The position numbers and the translations under genes are program-made. Positions 18,463 through 26,309 of a stretch of 64,000 nt of DNA are shown here, piece after piece. The notes beneath the pieces are model-generated. The model saw only the letters and a program-made list of their open reading frames with translations. It was not told the DNA's origin and did no database searches. The DNA is from Flavobacterium sp. MK4S-17 (GTDB lineage: Bacteria; Bacteroidota; Bacteroidia; Flavobacteriales; Flavobacteriaceae): positions 31,781 through 95,780 of the forward strand of contig NZ_WWEP01000010.1 of NCBI RefSeq assembly GCF_009848495.1, read 5' to 3'. The first letter of the stretch is position 1; every line of letters begins with the position of its first letter.

Positions 18463-19659
18463 ATGCTGAATGATTTTTTTAAATACCAGGCGCAAACTTC
18501 GCCACACCCTTTAGGTGTTGAAGTTTCGCATGCAAAAGGTTCTTATATATTTGATACGAACAACAAAGCTTATCTGGATTTTGTAGCCGGGGTTTCCGCT
18601 ACAAGCCTGGGGCATCAGCACCCAAGGGTAAATGAGGCAATTATTAACCAGCTGAACAAATATTCGCATGTAATGGTATATGGCGAATATGCGCAGCATC
18701 CGGCAACCGAATTTTGCAGGCTGCTGGCAAGCCACCTGCCGGAAAAGCTGAATAAAACCTATTTAACCAACAGCGGTACCGAAGCTACCGAAGGTGCCTT
18801 AAAACTGGCGCGCAGGGTTACCGGGCGCAGTCAGCTTATATCGTGTTATAATGCCTACCATGGCAACACTATGGGCTCTATGAGCGTAATGGGGTTTGAA
18901 GAGCGCAAACAGGTTTTTCGCCCACTGATACCCGATGTTGACTTTATAACGTTTAATAACGAGGACGACCTGCAGAAGATAACGGATAAAACTGCCGGCA
19001 TCATACTGGAAACTATTCAGGGTGGTGCAGGTTTTATACAACCGCATAACGATTTTTTAAAAAAGGTACGCAAACGCTGTGATGAAACAGGCGCACTGAT
19101 GATACTGGATGAAATACAGCCCGGTTTTGGGCGCACAGGCAAACTGTTTGGTTTTCAGAACTATGATGTTATTCCCGATGTTATTATTATGGGTAAAGGC
19201 ATGGCGGGAGGTATGCCTGTAGGGGCTTTTACAGCCTCAGCTGAAATGATGGATTTGCTGAGCCATAACCCAAAGCTGGGGCATATAACTACATTTGGCG
19301 GCCACCCGGTTATAGCCGCAGCCTGCCTTGCTACATTACAGGAAATTACCGAAACTGACATTATGGCGCAGGCACTGGAAAAAGAAAAGCTTTTCAGAAA
19401 ACTTTTGGTGCACCCGCTTATTGAGGAAGTTCGCGGTGAAGGGTTAATGCTTGCCGCTATGACGCCAAGTGCAGCCATTACTGATAAAGTTATCCTTAGA
19501 TGCCAGGAAAAAGGGCTTATATTATTCTGGCTGCTTTTTGAGGGTAAAGCAATACGCATAACCCCGCCTTTAACTATTTCGAAAGAAGAAATAACTGACG
19601 GTTGTGGCACTATTATTGAAGTTATGAATGAGATTCTTGCCGAACAGCAAAATAATTAA
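18463..19659 (+). CDS. Class III PLP-dependent aminotransferase (acetylornithine aminotransferase-like)
   Basis: 398 residues. The N-terminus matches the family (FFKYQAQTSPHPLGVEVSHA). PLP-binding features are NSGTEATEGALKLAR near residue 108, LDEIQPGFGRTGKLFGF with the aspartate that contacts the pyridine nitrogen, and the Schiff-base lysine in IIMGKGMAGGMPVGAF. It belongs to the ornithine/acetylornithine/4-aminobutyrate group. The true substrate is uncertain, because no arginine biosynthesis genes are nearby. It follows the OstA-like gene after 49 bases on the same strand, so the two may be co-transcribed. Confidence 0.9.
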   Translation: MLNDFFKYQAQTSPHPLGVEVSHAKGSYIFDTNNKAYLDFVAGVSATSLGHQHPRVNEAIINQLNKYSHVMVYGEYAQHPATEFCRLLASHLPEKLNKTYLTNSGTEATEGALKLARRVTGRSQLISCYNAYHGNTMGSMSVMGFEERKQVFRPLIPDVDFITFNNEDDLQKITDKTAGIILETIQGGAGFIQPHNDFLKKVRKRCDETGALMILDEIQPGFGRTGKLFGFQNYDVIPDVIIMGKGMAGGMPVGAFTASAEMMDLLSHNPKLGHITTFGGHPVIAAACLATLQEITETDIMAQALEKEKLFRKLLVHPLIEEVRGEGLMLAAMTPSAAITDKVILRCQEKGLILFWLLFEGKAIRITPPLTISKEEITDGCGTIIEVMNEILAEQQNN

Positions 19660-19764
19660 CTATACAAATTGTTAATTAAATTGTTCAAAAGAAATCTAAA
19701 TTAATTCCTTTTAGGAGAAACGTTTTGTAACTTTAAGAAGGATAATTTTAAACAAAAGGAGAGT

Positions 19765-21159
19765 ATGAATTTGAGCCACGAAGAAGAAGATCACGGTTTA
19801 TCCTTATCAAAGTTTGAATCAATGCTGAAAACCAATAAGGTATTCTTTTTTGATTCGGAAGAGTTTGAAGATATCATCCTTCATTACCTTGACACCGGAA
19901 AAATAAATTTAGCTAAAAAGGCCTTAAAACTAGGCCTGGAACAACACCCCAGGTCAACAGGCTTAAAATTAGTACAGGTGGAACTTTTAGTTTTTGATGA
20001 TAAGCTTGATATGGCGGAAAGGCTTTTAAACGACCTTTATGCCATAGAACCAACAAATGAAGAAATATATATACAAAAAGCCAATATATATTCTAAGCGT
20101 GACCAGCATGAAAAAGCGGTAGAACTGCTGAAAACCGCTCTGCAATACACTGATGATTATGCCGATGTTTATTCGTTAATAGGTATGGAGTATCTTTTTA
20201 TGGATAATCTTGAACTGGCAAAGGAAAACTTTATAAAATGCCTTGATGAAGATACCGAAGACCATTCGGCTTTGTACAATGTAGTATATTGTTTTGATTT
20301 CCTTGACCAGAATAACGAAGCCATTGGTTTCCTTAACGGTTTTATTGACAGAAACCCTTACAGCGAAGTAGCATGGCACCAGTTAGGCAGGCAGTATTAT
20401 ACTGTAAAAAACTATGAAAAGGCGCTTTGGGCCTTTGACTATGCTACCCTGATTGATGAAAGCTTTTTAGGGGCATTCCTCGAAAAGGCAAAAACACTGG
20501 AAAGGCTTAAGTGTTACCAGGATGCTATAGCATGTTACAATGTAACAATGGAACTGGATGACCCTACCTCCTTTGCATTGTTGCGTGTCGGCAAATGCCA
20601 TGAACGCCTGGGCGAGCATGAAAAAGCTTTAAAGTTTTATCTAAAAACGGTTCATGAAGACCCATTGCTTGATAAGGCTTGGATAGCCATAACTGATTTT
20701 TACATACGCAGGAAAAACTACCAGAAAGCCCTTTATTATGTAAATAAGGCAATTGGTATAGATAATGAAAACAAACTGTACTGGAAACGCTATGCGGCTA
20801 TAAACAAAGCCCTTAATTTTCATGAAGAGGCAGAAGAAGGTTACCGCAAGGCTGTAGAGTTTGGCGATTACCAGCTTGATACCTGGATTTTTTGGGTAGA
20901 TACACTACAGTTTATAGGGGAGTATAATATGGCTGTAAATACATTATTACAGGCTTGCGACCATTATCCCGAAGAATATGAAATTGAGTACAGGCTGGCT
21001 GGATTATATTTTATGCTGAATGAAAATGAAAAAGGTATTTTCCATATGAGCAATGGGTTAAGGCTTAATTACAAAAACCATGTGCTTTTAGAGGAATTTT
21101 TCCCTACAGTATGGGATAGCAAAGTAGTACAGGATACTTTAAAAAAACATAAAAAATAA
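19765..21159 (+). CDS. Tetratricopeptide repeat protein
   Basis: 464 residues without signal peptide or membrane segment, so cytoplasmic. It has about ten TPR-like helical pairs from residue 40 to 440, for example DKLDMAERLLNDLYAIEP, DQHEKAVELLKTALQY and KNYEKALWAFDYATLIDE. The start is supported by an AAAGGAGAG purine tract just upstream of ATG 19765, a rather strong ribosome-binding site for this phylum. TPR proteins act as protein-protein scaffolds; the partner is unknown. This protein type commonly lies next to aroE in flavobacteria (from memory). Confidence 0.9.
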   Translation: MNLSHEEEDHGLSLSKFESMLKTNKVFFFDSEEFEDIILHYLDTGKINLAKKALKLGLEQHPRSTGLKLVQVELLVFDDKLDMAERLLNDLYAIEPTNEEIYIQKANIYSKRDQHEKAVELLKTALQYTDDYADVYSLIGMEYLFMDNLELAKENFIKCLDEDTEDHSALYNVVYCFDFLDQNNEAIGFLNGFIDRNPYSEVAWHQLGRQYYTVKNYEKALWAFDYATLIDESFLGAFLEKAKTLERLKCYQDAIACYNVTMELDDPTSFALLRVGKCHERLGEHEKALKFYLKTVHEDPLLDKAWIAITDFYIRRKNYQKALYYVNKAIGIDNENKLYWKRYAAINKALNFHEEAEEGYRKAVEFGDYQLDTWIFWVDTLQFIGEYNMAVNTLLQACDHYPEEYEIEYRLAGLYFMLNENEKGIFHMSNGLRLNYKNHVLLEEFFPTVWDSKVVQDTLKKHKK

Positions 21160-21178
21160 ATTAGTTTAGCTATATTTT

Positions 21179-21203
21179 ACCGGCATTAGTGCCGGTTTTT
21201 TTA
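21179..21203 (+). terminator. Terminator between the TPR gene and aroE
   Basis: A 7-bp stem ACCGGCA/TGCCGGT with loop TTAG is followed by seven T. It lies between the TPR stop and the aroE ATG at 21216. This also argues against the longer in-frame start at 21189, which would sit inside the hairpin. Confidence 0.7.
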
Positions 21204-21215
21204 TATTTATATATT

Positions 21216-21965
21216 ATGAAAACTAAAATATACGGCCTTGTAGGTAAAGATATTGGTTACTCTTTTTCACGAAGTTATTTTAAAAAGAAATTTGAACGTG
21301 AAGGGCTTGAGAATTATAAATATAAAAATTTTGACATTGAAGATATAAGTCTTTTAAAGCAGATTATTAGTGAAAATAAAAAGATTAAAGGTCTTAATGT
21401 AACCATACCTTATAAAGAGCAGGTACTGCCGCTACTGGACTCTGTTTCTAAAAATGCAAAGGTTATCGGTGCTGTAAATACTATAACCATTTCAAAAAAA
21501 GGGAAACTAAAAGGATATAATACCGATCATTACGGCTTTAAAAAAGCTTTAAAACCCTTGTTAAAAAAGCACCACAATAAAGCCCTGATACTGGGCACAG
21601 GCGGTGCATCAAAAGGTGTAGCATTTGCCCTTAGGAAACTGAATATTGAATATGACTTTGTTTCGCGCAATGCTACTGATGTTATTTACAGTTATGATGA
21701 CCTTGATAAGGAAGTATTTGAAGATTACCAAATTATAATAAATACCACCCCGTTAGGTACTTTTCCTGATATGGAGCGGTATCCGCCAATAGATTACAGC
21801 CTTTTTACAGATAGGCACATTGCCTTTGACCTTATTTACAACCCGGAAGAAACCATATTCCTGAAGAATGCAAAGGCTGCGGGCGCTATAGCCAAAAATG
21901 GTTATGAAATGCTTGTGCACCAGGCTGAGAAGGCATGGAAAATATGGAATAAAAAAATCGGATAA
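21216..21965 (+). CDS. aroE: Shikimate dehydrogenase
   Basis: 249 residues from ATG 21216 (KTKIYGLVGKDIGYSFSRS). The substrate-binding domain holds NVTIPYKEQVLPLLD with the catalytic lysine, GAVNTITI, and NTDHYGFKKAL with the catalytic aspartate. The NADP-binding domain has LGTGGASKGVAFAL, then NTTPLGTFPD, and the C-terminus has the usual AKNGYEMLVHQAEKAW. It reduces 3-dehydroshikimate to shikimate in aromatic amino acid biosynthesis. The first motif reads YSFSRSYF rather than the more usual SLSP-H form; in flavobacteria this variant is common. Confidence 0.96.
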   Translation: MKTKIYGLVGKDIGYSFSRSYFKKKFEREGLENYKYKNFDIEDISLLKQIISENKKIKGLNVTIPYKEQVLPLLDSVSKNAKVIGAVNTITISKKGKLKGYNTDHYGFKKALKPLLKKHHNKALILGTGGASKGVAFALRKLNIEYDFVSRNATDVIYSYDDLDKEVFEDYQIIINTTPLGTFPDMERYPPIDYSLFTDRHIAFDLIYNPEETIFLKNAKAAGAIAKNGYEMLVHQAEKAWKIWNKKIG

Positions 21966-22037
21966 CCCGTTAATGTATTTCACGCCTTACCTTAGTTTTC
22001 AAAATCTTATTAAGGAGATGAGATTTTAATGTTTTTT

Positions 22038-22068
22038 TTTGAATTTTAAAGTGGCTTTACTATCTTTC
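22038..22068 (+). promoter_or_regulatory. Promoter of the DUF349 gene
   Basis: TTTG at 22038-22041, 19 bases, then TATCTTTC at 22061-22068. This is a -33/-7 pair at the classical Bacteroidota spacing, with one mismatch in the last base of the -7 box. The ATG follows at 22104. Confidence 0.6.
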
Positions 22069-22103
22069 GGCATTAAAGCAGTATAAACCTTAAACATTTA
22101 GCA

Positions 22104-24161
22104 ATGTTAGAAGAAAAGAATGATAACCTGCATAATGCAGATGGAGAAAACGTAAACCCTGCCCACGAGCAAACCCAAAAAAATCTTGTTCCCAGCAATG
22201 ATGATATTGTGTCGGATGATGAAGGGCTTGGTGTAAATAAAAATATTCATGAAACCGAAGGGCAGCTTCCTTTTGCCCCTGAAGAGGTGCTGAATGCAGG
22301 CAAGGAGACAGAAAGCAATGAAAATGAAAATACAGCGGAAGAAGCACCTAAAAAAGACCGTTCGGCAGTAGAATCTATCGAAGATTCCAATGCTGAGGAC
22401 AGTGAGGATGAATCAGCTTCAGGCAGGCATGATATACCGATGGAAAACTATGAGGCTTTTTCAATGGAAAAGCTTGCTGATGAACTTGAAAAGCTTTTAA
22501 AGCATGACAAGGTGATGTCGGTTAAGGAACATATCGAGGAAATAAAAAAAGAGTTTTACTCTAAATATAACCACCTTATTGAAGAAAAAAGGGATGAGTA
22601 CAGTAATGAAAATGATGGTGATACATCAGGTTTTGATTACCATTTTCCTTTAAAAAACAGGTTTGACGACCTTTATAACCAATACAGGGATAAAAAAAAC
22701 AGCCACTTTAAAAGACTTCAGTCTGACTTAAAATCCAACCTTGAAAACAGGCTGGCTATTATTGAAGAGCTTAAAAATCTTGTGGACAGCGATGAAAGCA
22801 TGAAAGATGCGCTTAAGCATGTTAATGAACTTCGTGAACGCTGGAAAAATGCAGGGCCTATACCCCGGGATAAATACAACCATGTATGGAATAACTTTCA
22901 CTTTCATATTGAGCGCTTTTATGACCACCTGCACCTTGACAGGGAAATGCGCGATATGGATTTTAAGCATAACCTTGAGCAAAAGGAAAGCATTATTGCA
23001 CGTGCTGAGGAGTTATTAAATGAAGAAGATATTACCAAGGCTTTCCGCGAATTGCAGTCTCTGCATAAAATGTGGAAAGAGGAAATAGGGCCTGTAGCCC
23101 GCGAACACCGTGAGGAAATATGGAACCGTTTTAGCGAACTGACCAAGCAACTGCATGACAGGCGCGAAGCGTTTTATGGAAAACTTAAAGAGAAAGAACA
23201 GGATAACCTGGCAAGGAAAAAAGAAATTATAGCACAGATTGAAGCTATTGCAGGTCAAAAAGTGGAGAGCCATAATGCATGGCAGGCACAGATTGAAAAA
23301 ATTGAAGCTTTAAGAAGCCAGTTCTTTAACGCAGGAAAAGTGCCTATTGAAGTAAATGAAGATGTATGGGCCGAGTTTAAAAATGCCGTAAGGAATTTTA
23401 ATACCACGAAAAACTCTTTTTATAAAGAAATTAAAAAAGACCAGCAGGATAACCTGAATAAAAAAATGGCATTGGTGGAAAAGGCACAGTCGCTTAAAGA
23501 CAGTGAAGATTTTGCAGCCACTACGCCTGTTATGAAACAAATACAGGAAGAATGGAAAACCATTGGCCATGTGCCAAGAAAATATTCTGACTCTGTTTGG
23601 AAAGATTTTAAGGCAGCGTGCAATCATTATTTTGACAGGCTTCATGCACACAGGAACGAAGCAAACAAAGACGAGGTTGCCGCTTTTGAAAAGAAGAAAG
23701 AATATCTTGACTCGTTAAAAGATTTTGAGCTGACCGGTGAGCATAAAACCGACCTTGACGCGATTAAAAAGCATATTGAAAACTGGAAGGCCATAGGCCG
23801 TGTACCGCAGGCAAGGAGGCATATAGAAGGTAAATTCAATAAAATACTGGATGCCCTTTTTGATAAACTGAGCCTTTCTAAAAAAGAGGCTGAAATGGTT
23901 AAATTTAATAACCGTCTTGAACAGCTTGCCGACAGTGATGACAGCCGCAGACTTGAAAATGAACAAATATTTATTATGCGTAAAATTGACGAGGTTCAGT
24001 CGGAAATTTTACAGTTGGAAAACAATATACAGTTCATATCTAACGCAAAAGCAGATAATCCTTTGGTTAAGGAAGTAAATAAAAGTATAGAACGCCATAA
24101 AGAAGAACTTAAAACCTGGAAAGAGAAACTTAAACAGATAAGGAGTTTCAATCAGGAATAA
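22104..24161 (+). CDS. DUF349 repeat protein
   Basis: 685 residues, soluble. The first 110 residues are acidic and low-complexity, probably disordered. Residues about 120-600 carry five successive DUF349 modules, each ending in a tryptophan/glycine/proline motif: RWKNAGPIPRDKYNHVW, MWKEEIGPVAREHREEIW, QFFNAGKVPIEVNEDVW, EWKTIGHVPRKYSDSVW and NWKAIGRVPQARRHIEG. The C-terminus is a coiled coil (about 610-685). DUF349 proteins are abundant in Bacteroidota and are thought to be helical scaffolds or RNA-associated; their function is not established. It appears monocistronic, with its own promoter and a shared terminator. Confidence 0.92.
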   Translation: MLEEKNDNLHNADGENVNPAHEQTQKNLVPSNDDIVSDDEGLGVNKNIHETEGQLPFAPEEVLNAGKETESNENENTAEEAPKKDRSAVESIEDSNAEDSEDESASGRHDIPMENYEAFSMEKLADELEKLLKHDKVMSVKEHIEEIKKEFYSKYNHLIEEKRDEYSNENDGDTSGFDYHFPLKNRFDDLYNQYRDKKNSHFKRLQSDLKSNLENRLAIIEELKNLVDSDESMKDALKHVNELRERWKNAGPIPRDKYNHVWNNFHFHIERFYDHLHLDREMRDMDFKHNLEQKESIIARAEELLNEEDITKAFRELQSLHKMWKEEIGPVAREHREEIWNRFSELTKQLHDRREAFYGKLKEKEQDNLARKKEIIAQIEAIAGQKVESHNAWQAQIEKIEALRSQFFNAGKVPIEVNEDVWAEFKNAVRNFNTTKNSFYKEIKKDQQDNLNKKMALVEKAQSLKDSEDFAATTPVMKQIQEEWKTIGHVPRKYSDSVWKDFKAACNHYFDRLHAHRNEANKDEVAAFEKKKEYLDSLKDFELTGEHKTDLDAIKKHIENWKAIGRVPQARRHIEGKFNKILDALFDKLSLSKKEAEMVKFNNRLEQLADSDDSRRLENEQIFIMRKIDEVQSEILQLENNIQFISNAKADNPLVKEVNKSIERHKEELKTWKEKLKQIRSFNQE

Positions 24162-24200
24162 AATAAAAGCGCCATCAAAATGATGGCGCTTTTATTTTAT
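24158..24200. terminator. Bidirectional terminator shared by the DUF349 gene and mazG
   Basis: A perfect 20-bp inverted repeat (24158-24177 and 24181-24200) around the loop AAA, with A/T-rich outer parts and the core GCGCCATCA/TGATGGCGC. It gives a hairpin with a T tract in both directions. The stop codon of the DUF349 gene (24159-24161) and that of mazG (24197-24199) both lie inside the stem. Confidence 0.9.
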
Positions 24201-24970
24201 AACTTTTTTGCTTCATTCCAAAAAACATCCATTTCGGCAAGTGTCATTTCTGCCAGGGGCTTTCCAATTTCCCCTGCTTTGCTTTCAAGGTATTGAAACC
24301 GCTTGATAAACTTTTTATTGGTACGCTCTAAAGCGTCTTCCGGGTTTATATTTAAAAAGCGGGCATAATTAATCATAGAGAATAAAACATCGCCAAATTC
24401 AGCTTCTATTTTGTCCGTATTACCTTCCTTTACTTCCTGCTGAAACTCCTGCAATTCTTCCTGTACCTTATCCCAAACCTGGCCGGGTTCTTCCCAGTCA
24501 AACCCCACTCCTTTTGCCTTATCCTGTATCCTGCTGGCTTTTACAAGGGCAGGCAAACTTTTAGGCACACCTTCCAATACTGATTTTTTGCCTTCCTTCA
24601 ACTTTAGCTTTTCCCAGTTTTGCTTTACCTGTTCCTCATTTTCAACCTTTACGTCACCATATATATGCGGATGGCGGTGTATGAGTTTTTCACATATTTC
24701 ATTGGCAACATCAGCTATATCAAAATCACCGGTTTCACTGCCTATTTTTGCATAAAATATAATATGAAGCAATATATCACCCAGCTCTTTTTTAACTTCA
24801 TTCAGATTGTTATCCAGTATAGCATCGCCCAGTTCATAAGTTTCCTCAATCGTCAGGTGGCGCAGGCTTTGCATTGTCTGTTTCCTGTCCCACGGGCACT
24901 TTTCCCTAAGGTCGTCCATAATATCCAAAAGCCTGTTAAAAGCCTTAAGCTGCTGCTGTCTTGAATTCAT
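24197..24970 (-). CDS. mazG: Nucleoside triphosphate pyrophosphohydrolase MazG
   Basis: 257 residues with two tandem MazG domains. In the first, LREKCPWDRKQTMQSLRHL precedes the metal-binding EETYELGDAI and KKELGDILLHIIFYAKIG. In the second, EELQEFQQEVKEG and EAEFGDVLFSMINYARF repeat the ExxE...ExxD pattern. The family hydrolyses (d)NTPs to (d)NMP and pyrophosphate, cleaning the nucleotide pool or lowering (p)ppGpp. It lies downstream of DUF5606 and def on the same strand, a common flavobacterial order, but a hairpin at 24998-25025 separates it from DUF5606. Confidence 0.95.
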   Translation of the reverse strand: MNSRQQQLKAFNRLLDIMDDLREKCPWDRKQTMQSLRHLTIEETYELGDAILDNNLNEVKKELGDILLHIIFYAKIGSETGDFDIADVANEICEKLIHRHPHIYGDVKVENEEQVKQNWEKLKLKEGKKSVLEGVPKSLPALVKASRIQDKAKGVGFDWEEPGQVWDKVQEELQEFQQEVKEGNTDKIEAEFGDVLFSMINYARFLNINPEDALERTNKKFIKRFQYLESKAGEIGKPLAEMTLAEMDVFWNEAKKL

Positions 24971-24988
24971 ATTTATATTATTTATGTA

Positions 24989-25025
24989 AAAATAAAAATC
25001 CTGCCGCTAAAACAAGTGGCAGGAT
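24989..25025 (-). terminator. Terminator after the DUF5606 gene
   Basis: An 11-bp stem (ATCCTGCCGCT with AGTGGCAGGAT, one G-T pair), read on the minus strand, is followed by TTTTTATTTTT. It lies between the DUF5606 stop and the mazG start, so mazG needs read-through or its own promoter. Confidence 0.7.
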
Positions 25026-25049
25026 AATAAATAAATTTAGTAAGGTAAT

Positions 25050-25481
25050 TTATTCTTCTGTTTTAACTTCGTCTTCCTTAGCTTCTTCAGCCAGGCTTTC
25101 TTTACTTACAAGCCCTTTTGCTTGTAATGTATTATACCAGTTAAGTATCTTTTTTATATCCGAGGCATACACCCTATCCTCATCAAATTCAGGCAGTGCT
25201 TCCCTGAAATAATTTTCAAGGGTAGCATTATCCTCTTTATGGGAAATTGCAGGGCCTTTATTTTCTTTCTCAGCAATTGCCCTAAACACTTCCGATAGTT
25301 TTATCTCTCCATCATAAGTGTAAACTGATATTTCAGATAAAAGGCTCACATTATTCCTAAGCCCCACAGTTATCCTTTTACCATCAGAAAGCGATTCGGC
25401 AACAAAGCCTGTCCTTGTTTGTATTTTTAATTCGTATAATCCCGGTTTGCCCGAAATGGCTAATATTTTATCAATGCTCAT
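25050..25481 (-). CDS. DUF5606 family protein
   Basis: 143 residues from ATG 25481; the family starts SIDKILAISGKPGLYEL, so the upstream in-frame extension is not used. The N-terminal half (about 1-75) is a small beta domain with GFVAESLSDGKRITVG. The second half contains LSEVFRAIAEKENKG, FDEDRVYASDIKKILNWY and an acidic tail. This conserved Bacteroidota protein of unknown function is regularly found between def and mazG. No membrane segment or signal peptide is visible. Confidence 0.88.
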   Translation of the reverse strand: MSIDKILAISGKPGLYELKIQTRTGFVAESLSDGKRITVGLRNNVSLLSEISVYTYDGEIKLSEVFRAIAEKENKGPAISHKEDNATLENYFREALPEFDEDRVYASDIKKILNWYNTLQAKGLVSKESLAEEAKEDEVKTEE

Positions 25482-25535
25482 TATAAAATTTTTTAAGGGT
25501 AGCAAATATGCAATCTTTGGTTTTAAAATCAAAAA

Positions 25536-26123
25536 TTATCTGCCTTTTTTAGCAACAAATTTCATTTTATAATCAGGCCTTGTTTTGCCCTCCATAATAT
25601 TCTGGAGTTTCTTTTGTATCAGCCTTTTTTTTAGCGATGATATTTTATCTGTAAACAAAATCCCCTCAATGTGGTCATACTCATGCTGTATAACCCTGGC
25701 AATTAAGCCGTCATATACATCGGTGTGCTTATTAAAATCTTCATCATAATACTCAATGGTTATTTTTTCCTTGCGGTAAACATCTTCGCGAACCTCAGGA
25801 ATACTAAGGCAGCCCTCATTAAAACCCCACTCCTCGCCTTCTTCCTTTACAATTACAGGATTGATAAACGCTTTTTTAAAGCCTTTAAGCTTGTCCTGTT
25901 CTTCTTTCGTCAGGTCATCGTCTTCGCTAAAAGGGGTGGTATCTACTACAAAAAGCCTGATAGCAAGCCCTACCTGCGGAGCTGCAAGCCCAACGCCATA
26001 GGCATTATACATGGTATCAAACATATTATCCACAAGCTGTTTAAGCTCCGGATAATCTTTAGGTATTTCCTCACCTTTTTTCCTCAGCACAGGGTCTCCG
26101 TATCCTATAATAGGTAATATCAT
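25536..26123 (-). CDS. def: Peptide deformylase
   Basis: 195 residues. All three catalytic motifs are present: GVGLAAPQVG (about 44), EGCLSIPEVRE with the metal-binding cysteine (about 103), and IQHEYDHIEGILF with the two metal-binding histidines and catalytic glutamate (about 146). It removes the formyl group from the N-terminal methionine of nascent proteins. It is the first gene of the minus-strand def-DUF5606(-mazG) group. A TATTTTTG box at 26179-26186 precedes it. Confidence 0.97.
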   Translation of the reverse strand: MILPIIGYGDPVLRKKGEEIPKDYPELKQLVDNMFDTMYNAYGVGLAAPQVGLAIRLFVVDTTPFSEDDDLTKEEQDKLKGFKKAFINPVIVKEEGEEWGFNEGCLSIPEVREDVYRKEKITIEYYDEDFNKHTDVYDGLIARVIQHEYDHIEGILFTDKISSLKKRLIQKKLQNIMEGKTRPDYKMKFVAKKGR

Positions 26124-26178
26124 TGTTTAACTTTTTAATTTTTAAGGAATATAAATTTCCTTTATCAATAATCGTGCG

Positions 26179-26186
26179 CAAAAATA
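26179..26186 (-). promoter_or_regulatory. -7 box (TATTTTTG) upstream of def
   Basis: It matches TAnnTTTG on the minus strand, 56 bases upstream of the def ATG. No clear -33 TTTG at the expected distance. Confidence 0.4.
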
Positions 26187-26284
26187 ATAAATTAAAATTT
26201 ATCAGGTATTTGTTGCCCTAAACAGCAGATGCTAATTTTTTGTGAGAATTAACGCAATCTGTGTTTAATAACTATACCATTTAT

Positions 26285-26292
26285 TACCTTTG
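26285..26292 (+). promoter_or_regulatory. -7 box (TACCTTTG) of the FUSC gene
   Basis: It matches TAnnTTTG, 17 bases before ATG 26310. TTTA at 26264-26267 is a weak -33 candidate with a slightly short spacer. Confidence 0.45.
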
Positions 26293-26309
26293 TTACTAAC
26301 ACCTGCCCA

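Noticed and set aside
19161..19610. 149-codon open frame on the minus strand
   Set aside because: Fully inside the class III aminotransferase gene, with low-complexity Ser-rich translation and no start signals.
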